64,000 bases of DNA from JBEIHX01 sp040381075. GTDB lineage: Bacteria; Pseudomonadota; Alphaproteobacteria; Caulobacterales; Aquidulcibacteraceae. The number at the start of each line of letters is the position of its first letter. Positions within the stretch are counted from its first letter, which is position 1. The stretch lies in the NCBI GenBank assembly GCA_040381075.1, contig JBEIHX010000009.1:53043-117042 (forward strand). The letters are read 5' to 3'. Positions 56,126-64,000 of this stretch are shown piece after piece. The position numbers and the translations under genes are program-made. The notes under the pieces are model-generated. The model made no database searches. It worked only from the letters and a program-made list of their open reading frames with translations, and was not told the DNA's origin.

Positions 56126-57040
56126 ATGGACATTTACCTCCCCATAGCCGAGACGACGGTCAACCTGCTGTTGATCGTGACGCTCGGCGCCGGCATCGGG
56201 TTCCTGGCCGGACTCGTGGGCGTCGGCGGCGGCTTTCTTGCGACGCCGCTTCTGATCTTTCTCGGCATCCCCCCGGCGGTCGCAGCCGCCAGCGAAGCCA
56301 ACCATATCCTCGCATCCTCCGTTTCCGGGGCGATCGCCCACTCGCGGCGTCGCGCCATCGATGTGCGCATGGCGCTTGTGCTGACGGCAGGCGGTCTGGC
56401 CGGATCCACGCTGGGCGTGCAGCTGTTTGTCGCCCTGCTCAAGATCGGGCAGATCGATTTCGTCATTTCCCTGCTCTACGTCGTCCTGTTGGGCGGCGTC
56501 GGATCCTTGATGCTGCGCGAAAGCCTTGCCGCCATGCGGCTGCGCCGCGACGGCCTCGCGCCCCCCCCGCCCAGAGCCAGGCGCAGCCTGGCGCAGAAAC
56601 TGCCGCTGCGCATGCGCTTCGCCGCCAGCCGCCTGTATATCTCGGTCCTGCCGCCGCTCGTCATCGGCTTCGGGGTCGGAGTACTGGCCGCCATCCTGGG
56701 CGTGGGCGGCGGCTTCCTGCTGGTTCCCGCGATGATCTATGTGCTGCGGATGCCGACCAACGTGGTGATCGGCACGTCGCTCCTGCAGATCATCTTCGTC
56801 ACCGGCTACACCGTGCTGCTGCAGGCCTGGCGAACCCAGACCGTCGACATCATTCTCGCCGGGCTGCTGATCATCGGCGGCGTCGTCGGCGCCCAGATCG
56901 GCGCACGCATGGGCGGACGCATGCCCTCCGAACATCTGCGCGCAATCCTCGGCGCGATTGTGCTCGCCGTGGCGGCGGTCATGGCCTGGGGTCTTTTGGG
57001 GCCCCGCTCCGAACTCTTCAGCGTGACGACGACGCCATGA
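56126..57040 (+). CDS. TSUP (TauE/SafE) family permease
   Basis: 304 residues with about eight hydrophobic segments in two repeats, each carrying the family G-rich motif: GLVGVGGGFLATPLLIF (about 32-48) and AAILGVGGGFLLVPAMIYVLR (about 190-210). These transport sulfite, sulfoacetate or other anions across the inner membrane. Its stop overlaps the TIGR02186 start by four bases (ATGA), an arrangement widespread in alphaproteobacteria. Confidence 0.9.
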   Translation: MDIYLPIAETTVNLLLIVTLGAGIGFLAGLVGVGGGFLATPLLIFLGIPPAVAAASEANHILASSVSGAIAHSRRRAIDVRMALVLTAGGLAGSTLGVQLFVALLKIGQIDFVISLLYVVLLGGVGSLMLRESLAAMRLRRDGLAPPPPRARRSLAQKLPLRMRFAASRLYISVLPPLVIGFGVGVLAAILGVGGGFLLVPAMIYVLRMPTNVVIGTSLLQIIFVTGYTVLLQAWRTQTVDIILAGLLIIGGVVGAQIGARMGGRMPSEHLRAILGAIVLAVAAVMAWGLLGPRSELFSVTTTP

Positions 57041-57795
57041 GACGCGCGCTGGCGGGCCTCGCTGTGTCACTCCTGACATGCGCGGCGGTGCGGGCGGAGC
57101 CCTTCGCGGCCGCCATCACCCAGGACGTGGTGGAAGTCACCAGCCGCTTCACCGGCGCAACCGTGACGGTGTTCGGGGCCGTAAATGACCAGCGCAGCCA
57201 GACGCGCGCCGGAAATGTCGACGTGGTGGTCGCCGTGGCCAGCGCCCCGGTTACCTTGACCGTGCGCCGCCAGAAACGCATTGCGGGCTTCTGGTTTCCG
57301 GCCGATCCGGTGCGGTTCGCCGGCGCGCCGGCTTTTTTTTCGACGCTCAGCGCGCGCCCGCTCAACGAGATCACAGACCCCGGAACGCAGCTCCGTCTCG
57401 GGCTGGATCCAGCCGACGGGACGCCATGGGTGGTCAACCAGGCCGCCGGAGGGGACGTCACGCAATACCGCGCAGCACTGAAACGCCTGAAGGCCGCCGA
57501 CGGTCTCTACGTGCTTGACCCGCATGGGGTGGACTTCCCACGACCAGGCTTGTTTCGCGCCAGGGTCGTCCTTCCGGCCAATGCGCCCACAGGGGTTTAT
57601 CGGGTTGAGGCCTTCCTGTTTCGCAACGGACGCCTGGTCGGACGTGAAACGTCGCTTCTGCAGGTGACCAAGGTCGGCTTCGAGCGCGCGGTGTGGCGAT
57701 TCGCACATGAACGCCCATTGCTGTACGGGCTTGCCAGCATCCTGATCGCCCTTGGCGCAGGCCTGGCAGCCGCGCGCATGTTCAATCCACGCTAG
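57037..57795 (+). CDS. TIGR02186 family (Alph_Pro_TM) protein
   Basis: 252 residues. Signal peptide (to about AVRAEP), a periplasmic beta-rich domain with VEVTSRFTGATVTVFGAV, RRQKRIAGFWFPAD and FRARVVLPANAPTGVYRVEAFLFRNG, and a C-terminal TM anchor LLYGLASILIALGAGLAAA. The family is alphaproteobacterial and unknown in function; it is almost always next to a TSUP permease, with which it probably works. ATGA overlap with that gene supports this. Confidence 0.9.
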   Translation: MRRALAGLAVSLLTCAAVRAEPFAAAITQDVVEVTSRFTGATVTVFGAVNDQRSQTRAGNVDVVVAVASAPVTLTVRRQKRIAGFWFPADPVRFAGAPAFFSTLSARPLNEITDPGTQLRLGLDPADGTPWVVNQAAGGDVTQYRAALKRLKAADGLYVLDPHGVDFPRPGLFRARVVLPANAPTGVYRVEAFLFRNGRLVGRETSLLQVTKVGFERAVWRFAHERPLLYGLASILIALGAGLAAARMFNPR

Positions 57796-57972
57796 GCGAC
57801 CAGCCGGTCCATGCGCCCCGCAGGGCCCGTGCGCCAGCACGCGCAGAGGCAATACAGCGCGCCGGGCGTCCAGAAGCGCGCTTGCCTCTTGCGCAATCCA
57901 GCGCGCCGTCCGACATCTCGGCGCAATGCGTGGCGCGGCGATCGGCCGTCCAGCCTTTCAGAAAGGACCTCC

Positions 57973-58569
57973 ATGCCCCGGTTGGATGAAGACGAGGACA
58001 AGCAATCCACCGAGGGGCCGGCCCAGCCGCTGGTCGAAAAGGCGCTCTTCCGCGCCCGCCTGATCTCATTGACCGGCGAGATCAATGACCGTCAGGCCAA
58101 ACGCGTCTGCGACCAGCTTCTGGCGTTGAACGCGGAAGACCCGCGAAAGCCGATCACCCTCGTCATCTCCTCTCCTGGCGGCCACGTGGAAAGCGGCGAC
58201 ATGATCCACGACATGATCCGCTTCATTGAGGCGCCGGTCCGCATTCTCGGATCGGGATGGGTGGCGTCCGCCGGAGCGCTGATCTATTGCGCAGCCCCCC
58301 GCGAACATCGCTTTGCGACCCCAAACACCCGCTTCCTGCTGCACGAACCGCGCGGCGGCGTCGGCGGCCAGGCGTCGGACGTGCAGATCCAGGCGCGTGA
58401 AATCCTGCGCATGCGCGAGCGCCTCAACCGCATCTTCGCGGCCGCCACGGGACAGCCGATAGAACGCATCAAGGACGACACCGACCGGGACTACTGGATG
58501 CTTGCCGATGAGGCCCTCGCCTATGGCCTCGTCGGCAAGATCGTGTCCAAGATGTCTGAGGTGGCCTGA
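57973..58569 (+). CDS. ClpP-type serine peptidase
   Basis: 198 residues. Catalytic Ser in GWVASAGALIY (about 98), His in FLLHEPRGG (about 123) and Asp in DTDRDYWMLADEALAYGLVG (about 172) give a complete ClpP triad, though the sequence around the Ser and His differs from housekeeping ClpP1, so this is likely a ClpP2-like paralogue. SSPGGHVESGDMIHDMI forms the fold core. No clpX is adjacent. ATG 57973 has GAAAGGA upstream. It may work with a separate ClpX/ClpA or with ClpP1. Confidence 0.88.
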   Translation: MPRLDEDEDKQSTEGPAQPLVEKALFRARLISLTGEINDRQAKRVCDQLLALNAEDPRKPITLVISSPGGHVESGDMIHDMIRFIEAPVRILGSGWVASAGALIYCAAPREHRFATPNTRFLLHEPRGGVGGQASDVQIQAREILRMRERLNRIFAAATGQPIERIKDDTDRDYWMLADEALAYGLVGKIVSKMSEVA

Positions 58570-58671
58570 CCCCGCAACTGCACGCAGGCAGGGCCGCCTC
58601 GCCCGGCCCCGCCGGCCTGCAGGCGGGACCTGGAAGGCCAGACCCTGCAGCCGCACTGTGGAGCCGACCCA

Positions 58672-59517
58672 ATGACGCGCAAACCGGTGCAGACCGCCGC
58701 GACAGGATCAGAGGCTGGAATGGGTGAAGGCCTGACGGATGAAGGCCTGCCGGAAGCTGGCGCGATGGATCCCGGCGTCGCAGGCACTTGGACACGTCGG
58801 CGCACGCTGGTTGCGGGGCTCATCCTGACCGGCGCGCCCATGCTCCAGCCGCAGGCCGCCGCAGCCCAGACCATCGAGGATGTGCTGCGCGGCGTGATCG
58901 CCGCGCAGGGACCGACGCAGCTCGAAGCAGATCAGGGATTGCGTCAGGCCCTGACCAACGGGGCCATTTCAGCCGTCACGCGGCTCGGTCGGACAGATGG
59001 CTATTTCAAGGATCTGAAAGTCCAGATCCCATTGCCCACCGCCTTGCACCGCGTGCAGGAAACCCTGCGGCCGCTGGGCCTGTCGGGACCGCTCGACGAC
59101 CTGCAGATGCGCATGAACCGCGGCGCGGAACAGGCCGCACCCAAAGCGCGCAATCTTTTTGTGTCCGTCATCCGGGAATTCACGATCGAAGACGCCATGA
59201 CCATTCTGCGCGGCGGCGATGATTCAGCCACGCGCTTCCTGCGCGCCAAGACGGAGACCGGCCTGAAGAAGGCCTTCCAGCCGATCATGACGGGCGCGCT
59301 GCGCGACGCCGGCGCCTTGTCCATCTTCGAACGCGTGGCGGCCCGATATGTCCCGCGGGCTGAAGCCCGCAGCGCGCGCGACAGCCTCATCGCCTTCGCC
59401 GTCGACAAGGCCATGGATGGCCTTTTCTACTACATCGCAGAGGAGGAACGCGCGATCCGGCGCGATCCGGTCAAACGCACCACAGCGATCCTGCGCAAGG
59501 TGTTCGGCGCCGTATGA
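58672..59517 (+). CDS. DUF4197 domain protein
   Basis: 281 residues. A TRRRTLVAGLIL segment at about residue 40 looks like a Tat-type or long signal sequence; the rest matches DUF4197: GLRQALTNGAISAVTRLGRTDGYFKD, IPLPTALHRVQETLRPLGL, MNRGAEQAAPKARNLFVSVIREFTIEDAMTILRGGDDSATRFLR. Function unknown. The stop codon sits inside the first copy of the 14-bp array. Confidence 0.85.
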   Translation: MTRKPVQTAATGSEAGMGEGLTDEGLPEAGAMDPGVAGTWTRRRTLVAGLILTGAPMLQPQAAAAQTIEDVLRGVIAAQGPTQLEADQGLRQALTNGAISAVTRLGRTDGYFKDLKVQIPLPTALHRVQETLRPLGLSGPLDDLQMRMNRGAEQAAPKARNLFVSVIREFTIEDAMTILRGGDDSATRFLRAKTETGLKKAFQPIMTGALRDAGALSIFERVAARYVPRAEARSARDSLIAFAVDKAMDGLFYYIAEEERAIRRDPVKRTTAILRKVFGAV

Positions 59518-59608
59518 CAGGGGCTGTGTGACAGGCGCTGTGTGACAGGCGCTGTGTGACAGGCGCTGTGTGACAGGCGCTGTGTGACAGGGGCCGCGTG
59601 AAAGGCGA
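59511..59608. repeat. Tandem repeat, 14-bp unit, about 7 copies
   Basis: TGTGTGACAGGCGC at 59525, 59539, 59553 and 59567, with changed copies before (CGTATGACAGGGGC, which contains the DUF4197 stop) and after (TGTGTGACAGGGGC, CGCGTGAAAGGCGA). It fills the convergent gap to aroB. Confidence 0.95.
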
Positions 59609-59617
59609 CGGATCGTG

Positions 59618-60730
59618 TCAGCCCAGCTGCTCGCGCCAGAACGCCTCAATCTCACCGGCGGCGACGTCCCGGGCAAGAAACGCTTCGCCGACGCCGCGGC
59701 TCAGAACAAAGACCAGGCGTCCGCCAACCGACTTCTTGTCATGGCGTATCGCCGCCATCAGGCGGTCAACCGCAAACGGCGCGCCGGGCAGGCGACGCGG
59801 GTCGATCTCAAGGCCAAGGCCAAGCAGGGCTGCGTCAACCCGCGCGGCCGTCCCGCGCGGCGCCAGACCGGCCCGTTCGGAGAATTCGTGAGCCAGCGAC
59901 AAACCGCAGCCGACCGCCTCGCCGTGCAGAAGCGCCCCCTCCATCCCGGCCTCGGCCTCCAGCGCGTGCGCAAAGGTGTGGCCAAGGTTGAGCAGCGCGC
60001 GCAGACCCTCCTCGCGTTCGTCCATCGCCACGATGCGGGCCTTGGCCGCGACGGATCGGGCGACGGCTTCGGCGAGGAGATCCGGGTCTCCGGCGCTGAG
60101 CGCCGCCGCATGCCGCTCAACCCATGCGAAGAACTCCGCATCATCAATCAGACCGTATTTGATGACTTCGGCCAGACCCGCGCTGCGCTCCCGGACCGGC
60201 AGGCTCGCCAGCAGGCCAATATCGGCCAGCACGAGGCGCGGCTGGTGGAACAGCCCAACCAGATTCTTCCCAGCGCGCGCATTGATGGCGGTCTTGCCGC
60301 CAACCGACGAATCCACCTGGGCAAGCAGCGTGGTCGGGATCTGGATGAAGTCGACCCCGCGCTTGATGACGCCCGCAGCGAAGCCGACAAGATCTCCGAC
60401 AACCCCGCCGCCAAACGCAGCGATGACATCCGACCTGTCGACGCCGGCCGCCAGAAGCTCGTCGCACAGCCGCTCCAGACGGGCAAAACTCTTGGAAGCC
60501 TCGCCCGGCGGAACAAGCACCAGGTCATGGCGCAAGCCATGCTCCGCCAGGCCAGCGGCCAGACGCGCGCCGTGAAGGGCCCAGACCGTCTCGTCGGCCG
60601 CCACAAGCACCCGCCCGCGCCGTGCGAACGGCGCAATCCGTGCGCCGGCGCTTCGGATCAGGCCAGGGCCGATCACCACCTCATAACTGCGCGGTCCGAG
60701 CGAGACGGGAACGGTGCGGGCCAGGGTCAT
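59618..60730 (-). CDS. aroB: 3-dehydroquinate synthase
   Basis: 370 residues. NAD loop and metal region: ERLCDELLAAGVDRSDVIAAFGGGVVGDLVGFAAGVIKRGVDFIQIPTTLLAQVDSSVGGKTAIN, followed by LNLGHTFAHALEAE with the metal His and HGEAVGCGLSLA. It makes the first carbocycle of the shikimate pathway. Its start overlaps the aroK stop by four bases. Confidence 0.97.
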   Translation of the reverse strand: MTLARTVPVSLGPRSYEVVIGPGLIRSAGARIAPFARRGRVLVAADETVWALHGARLAAGLAEHGLRHDLVLVPPGEASKSFARLERLCDELLAAGVDRSDVIAAFGGGVVGDLVGFAAGVIKRGVDFIQIPTTLLAQVDSSVGGKTAINARAGKNLVGLFHQPRLVLADIGLLASLPVRERSAGLAEVIKYGLIDDAEFFAWVERHAAALSAGDPDLLAEAVARSVAAKARIVAMDEREEGLRALLNLGHTFAHALEAEAGMEGALLHGEAVGCGLSLAHEFSERAGLAPRGTAARVDAALLGLGLEIDPRRLPGAPFAVDRLMAAIRHDKKSVGGRLVFVLSRGVGEAFLARDVAAGEIEAFWREQLG

Positions 60731-61293
60731 TGGAAAGCCCTTTCAGGCAGCCGATCAATGATCGTGCAAGCGATGTCTGTCGCCGCGCCGTCATGAACGT
60801 CCACCACCAGATCGGCCTGCGCATAGACGGGATGGCGCTCAGCCATCAAGCGGCTCATGGTGGCGCGGGGATCGCCATTCTGCAGCAGAGGTCGGGTGTT
60901 GCGGCGGAGCACCCGACGCATCAGCAGATCAAGATCAGCGCGCAACCAGACAGTAATCGCCTGCTGCCTGAGCACAGCGCGCGTGTCACTGTTCACATAG
61001 GCGCCGCCTCCCGTGGCCAGAACAAAGGCCGGCTGTTCCAGCAGACGCGCGATGACACGCCGTTCGCCCTTCCGGAACTCCCCCTCGCCGAGCCGCTGGA
61101 AGATCTCGGTCACGCTCAGATCCGCCGCCTTCTCGATCTCGGCGTCTGCGTCGCGGAATGGCACCGCGAGGCGGCGCGCCAGAGCGCGCCCGACCGTGGT
61201 CTTGCCGGCCCCCATCAGACCGACAAGCGCCACCGTGCGCCGCAACCGGCCGCGACGCCCGCCAAAGGATGCTGATCCGTGGTCATCGCCCAT
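60727..61293 (-). CDS. aroK: Shikimate kinase
   Basis: 188 residues from ATG 61293. Walker A is GLMGAGKTTVGR, shikimate site DADAEIEKAADLSVTEIF and FRKGERRV, the GGG loop is LATGGGAYVN, and the lid has RNTRPLL. The next step after aroB product in the pathway. The frame stays open upstream to 61818, but those residues are antisense to the secreted-protein gene. Confidence 0.96.
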   Translation of the reverse strand: MGDDHGSASFGGRRGRLRRTVALVGLMGAGKTTVGRALARRLAVPFRDADAEIEKAADLSVTEIFQRLGEGEFRKGERRVIARLLEQPAFVLATGGGAYVNSDTRAVLRQQAITVWLRADLDLLMRRVLRRNTRPLLQNGDPRATMSRLMAERHPVYAQADLVVDVHDGAATDIACTIIDRLPERAFQ

Positions 61294-61436
61294 CGCGCCA
61301 CACTGCCCGCTCGCGCCCCGGCCGGCAAGAAATGCAGCCGGCGGCGCACAGTTCTTCTGCTTGGCGGGATTTCGCCAAACTGGCAGTGTCCGATCTGTGG
61401 TCCTGGTCTGCCACCACCCGGCGCAACGGAAGCAAT

Positions 61437-63110
61437 ATGACACGAAACAGGATCGCCCCTCAGGTCGACAGCCGCCATCAGCGGGGCGGTTGGCGCGCGA
61501 TTCTGGCGGCCGCCATCGCCCTCGCGGGAGGCGCAGCCGCCAGCGGGCAAACCATATCGGTCGGCGAATTGTCAGCCGCCATCGATCCATGGACCGCCGC
61601 CGGAATGACGCCCGCCGAAGGCGGGCTGCGTCCCGATCTGTGGCGCGGCTCCGACGCCGGGGTGATCGCTCCGGCCCTGCTGCGGCTGAAGGCGCAGCCC
61701 AACTCTGCGACCGCGCTCTCGCTGGCGCGCCGGGCCCTTCTATCCGGCGGCGGCGCTCCGGCGAACGCGACGCCGGACCTGTCGCTCGTACGGGTCGACC
61801 GGGCGGCCGCGTTCGCAACGCCGGAGATGATCGTCGCGCTCGCTGACCGCTACCCGGACATCAACCGCGCGCCAACGGTCGCCATCGCAGCCGCCGAAGG
61901 CCTGATCGCCGCGGGGCGACAGGATGCAGCCTGCACGCGCGCCGCCCGCTTCGCGTCCGGGGCCGACGCCGCGCCCTACTTTCTGAAGCTGCGCGCCTAT
62001 TGCTTCGCGCGCGCCGGCGATATCGCCGCCGCCAATCTCAACCTGGACATCGCACGCGCAGCAGACGGCGCCGACGCGTGGTTCGGGCAGGCCCTCGGCA
62101 TCAAGACCGGCGCCTATGCCGGGCGTCCGCCCGCCGGGCGCTATCGCACCGCCCTCGAAGCGGCGATCTCCAGTTACGCAGGCCTCGCGACCGACCTGCG
62201 GGCGCTTGCTGCCGCGCCCGGGCTGGCTCTTGGCGCGCTCGCCGCGCACCCGGACACCGCACCGGGACTGCGCATCGAGGCGGCTCAACGCGCTGCTGCG
62301 CTCGACGTGATCAGCCCAGCGCAGCACGCCGAGGCCCTGACCCTGGGGCTCGCCGCGCTCGCCAGCCAAACACCGGCGCCAGTCATTCCTGCGCCTGCGG
62401 CCAGCTTCGCAGCCGTGCGCAACGCCACCGAAGCACCCGATGCGCCCGACGCGGGAGGCAAGGCGGCGCTGATCGCGGCGGCCCTCGAGGCCACGACCAG
62501 CTACGCCGGCTTCGCCGCCGCCGCACGTCTGTACCGCGCCGACCTGCAATCCATCACGCCAAGCGAGGCGCTGGCGGCGCACGCCCAGATCTTTGCCGAG
62601 GCGGCCCTTGCGACCTACGATCCGCCTGGCGCCCTGGCGTGGCGGCGGGTCGCGGCAAACCTTGATCCGCAGATCGCGGCCCAGATCGACCTTGCAGTGG
62701 CGGCGCTGTCGGGTTTGACGGACGATCTCGCCGCCACCGCCCTCGAGAACCGACTCGCCGTCGCGGCGACGCCTGCCCAGCAACGCGCAGCGATGCGCGA
62801 CGTCATGCTCGGCCTGGCCCTCGGGATGCCGCAAAGTTCCAACGTGCAGCGCTTCATGATCCAGAACGAAGTCGCGCCCGGCGCGCGCGTCGATCTGTCA
62901 CTGCTCGCCAATCTCGTGATGACATCCAGGCGCGCCGCAGTTGCAGAAACGGCGCTTTTGGCGACGCTGATCCTGCAGAACGGCGGCGTCGGACGGCTCG
63001 ATCCGATCGACGCCGCGCAGGTGATCCGTGCGCTGCGCGAGGTGGATCTGGAGGATGACGCGCGTCAGCTGGCGATTGAGGCGATGCTGGCGGCGCGCCA
63101 CTCGCAATGA
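61437..63110 (+). CDS. Exported alanine-rich helical-repeat protein, unknown function
   Basis: 557 residues from ATG 61437. Signal peptide (WRAILAAAIALAGGAAASGQ) then almost uninterrupted short amphipathic helices rich in Ala, Leu and Arg, including paired-helix segments of TPR/SEL1 length, for example YFLKLRAYCFARAGDIAAANLNLDIARAAD and LEATTSYAGFAAAARLYRADL. No enzyme motif recognised. It overlaps xerD by four bases (ATGA), so the two are likely translated together. Similar exported proteins next to xerD occur in other alphaproteobacteria. Confidence 0.7.
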   Translation: MTRNRIAPQVDSRHQRGGWRAILAAAIALAGGAAASGQTISVGELSAAIDPWTAAGMTPAEGGLRPDLWRGSDAGVIAPALLRLKAQPNSATALSLARRALLSGGGAPANATPDLSLVRVDRAAAFATPEMIVALADRYPDINRAPTVAIAAAEGLIAAGRQDAACTRAARFASGADAAPYFLKLRAYCFARAGDIAAANLNLDIARAADGADAWFGQALGIKTGAYAGRPPAGRYRTALEAAISSYAGLATDLRALAAAPGLALGALAAHPDTAPGLRIEAAQRAAALDVISPAQHAEALTLGLAALASQTPAPVIPAPAASFAAVRNATEAPDAPDAGGKAALIAAALEATTSYAGFAAAARLYRADLQSITPSEALAAHAQIFAEAALATYDPPGALAWRRVAANLDPQIAAQIDLAVAALSGLTDDLAATALENRLAVAATPAQQRAAMRDVMLGLALGMPQSSNVQRFMIQNEVAPGARVDLSLLANLVMTSRRAAVAETALLATLILQNGGVGRLDPIDAAQVIRALREVDLEDDARQLAIEAMLAARHSQ

Positions 63111-64000
63111 CGTCCGGCAGATCGGCGGATGGAGGCCGCTTGGCAGGGTCGGCCATGTCAGGCAAATCAGGCCGCTGGGTTGAGGCTTTCCTCGAGATGC
63201 AGGCCGCCGAGCGCGCCGCTGCAGCCAACACGCTGGCGGCTTACCGGCGCGACCTCTTCGACGCGCAGGCCTGGCTCGACCGTCATGCGACAAACCTCGA
63301 ACAGGCCAGCGGCGGCGACCTTGCCGGGTATCTGCAGGCGCTCGCGGGCGAAGGACTGAGTCCCGCCACCGCCGCACGCCGGCTGTCGGCGTTGCGCCAG
63401 TTCTACCGCTTTGCGCTGAGCGAGGGGTGGCGCCGGGACGATCCGACAGCCCGCCTCGAGAGCCCGCGGCGCGGCCGCACCCTGCCCAAGACTCTACCCC
63501 CGGCAGACATCGAACGCCTGCTGGCCGCTGCGGCCGGCGGCGGCGCACGCGCGGTGCGACTGATCTGTCTCCTGGAACTCGCCTATGGCGCTGGGTTGCG
63601 CGTATCAGAACTTGTCGGCCTTCCCCTATCCGCCGCCCCGCGCCCAGGCGAAGCGGCGATCACCGTCAAGGGGAAAGGCGGCAAGGTGCGCATGGCGCCG
63701 ATCGGCGGTGCGGCCCGGACGGCTTTGCAGGCCTACCTGCAGGTGCGCGATGCCTTTCTGCCGCCGCCCGGACCCGCGCGCGATCGGGCGCAGAAGTTTC
63801 TGTTCCCCTCGCGCGCCAGCGCCGGCCATCTGACCAGGCGCCGCTTTGGACAACTGTTGGACGAACTCGCGCGCGCGGCAGGCCTCGACCCCGCGGCGCT
63901 GACGCCGCATATCCTGCGCCACGCCTTCGCCACCCATCTGCTCGGCGGCGGCGCAGACCTGCGCCTCGTGCAGACGCTGCTCGGACACGCCGATATCGCA
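63107..64000 (+). CDS. xerD: Site-specific tyrosine recombinase XerD, 3' end outside window
   Basis: 298 codons are visible and the frame is open to the window end. The SAM-like N-domain (WVEAFLEMQAAERAAAANTLAAYRRDL) is followed by the catalytic domain with Arg in YGAGLRVSELVGL, Lys in KGKGGKVR, HxxR in PHILRHAFATHLL and the second His in LLGHADIA; the nucleophile Tyr is beyond the edge. XerC/XerD resolve chromosome dimers at dif. The order relative to aroKB is typical of alphaproteobacteria, so this is a housekeeping gene and not an integrase. Confidence 0.94.
   Translation, partial: MTSGRSADGGRLAGSAMSGKSGRWVEAFLEMQAAERAAAANTLAAYRRDLFDAQAWLDRHATNLEQASGGDLAGYLQALAGEGLSPATAARRLSALRQFYRFALSEGWRRDDPTARLESPRRGRTLPKTLPPADIERLLAAAAGGGARAVRLICLLELAYGAGLRVSELVGLPLSAAPRPGEAAITVKGKGGKVRMAPIGGAARTALQAYLQVRDAFLPPPGPARDRAQKFLFPSRASAGHLTRRRFGQLLDELARAAGLDPAALTPHILRHAFATHLLGGGADLRLVQTLLGHADIA

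Noticed and set aside
63107..64000. Tyrosine recombinase as a mobile-element integrase
   Set aside because: Sequence and aroK/aroB context fit housekeeping XerD; no attachment site, tRNA or phage genes are seen.

Overview
The window reads as chromosomal core genome of a high-GC alphaproteobacterium, probably of the Caulobacterales/Maricaulales/Hyphomonadaceae type. This is an inference from gene content: RpoH sigma-32, an aerobic CobS/CobT cobaltochelatase pair, a TIGR02186 (Alph_Pro_TM) protein next to a TSUP permease, secA beside a PpiC lipoprotein and argJ, and a xerD/aroK/aroB neighbourhood. I saw no transposase, prophage module, CRISPR array, rRNA or tRNA gene. About 53 protein genes tile nearly the whole window on both strands, many with 1-4 bp ATGA/GTGA-type overlaps.

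Layout. 0-11.9 kb: CelD-like acetyltransferase (partial), D-aminoacylase-type amidohydrolase, exported beta-rich protein, rpoH, a YdcH/DUF465 protein, phosphomannomutase/phosphoglucomutase, three oxidoreductases (Gfo/Idh/MocA, aldo/keto reductase, LLM flavin enzyme) and a cytochrome P450. 12-16.6 kb: two tandem exported methyltransferase-fold paralogues, hsp20 with a sigma-32-like promoter and a ROSE-like RNA thermometer, a VOC protein and an alanine-rich membrane protein ending in QSATP repeats. 16.8-19.3 kb: a two-gene unit of a 2-TM protein and a SLOG-like nucleotide-sensor/4-TM protein. 19.4-28 kb: aldehyde dehydrogenase, GNAT, mdh, glmS, EamA transporter, ybaB, CorC-type CBS protein. 28.3-31.6 kb: a 1078-residue TIR/transmembrane/YD-like repeat protein. 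31.8-40 kb: bolA, DnaJ-like, cobS, an HtrA-type lipoprotein protease, cobT, a phytase-like esterase lipoprotein, epoxide hydrolase. 40-48 kb: secA, ppiC, argJ, mutT, truA, fmt. 48-55.8 kb: DUF547, TVP38/TMEM64, flavin disulfide reductase, histidine kinase, GH78 rhamnosidase, infC. 56-64 kb: TSUP, TIGR02186, ClpP-like, DUF4197, aroB, aroK, an exported unknown protein and xerD (cut by the window end).

Two things stand out. First, at least 13 short tandem-repeat arrays (unit 12-16 bp, 3-7 copies) with unrelated unit sequences sit mostly at gene boundaries, many starting at or just after a stop codon; two or three run into coding sequence in frame. This looks like one recurrent process acting at many loci rather than a dispersed repeat family. 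Second, two uncharacterised membrane signalling proteins (SLOG+4TM with a membrane partner, and TIR+TM+YD-like repeats) lie about 9 kb apart. They resemble nucleotide/NAD-based immune or stress effectors by domain logic only; no defence function is shown by the sequence.
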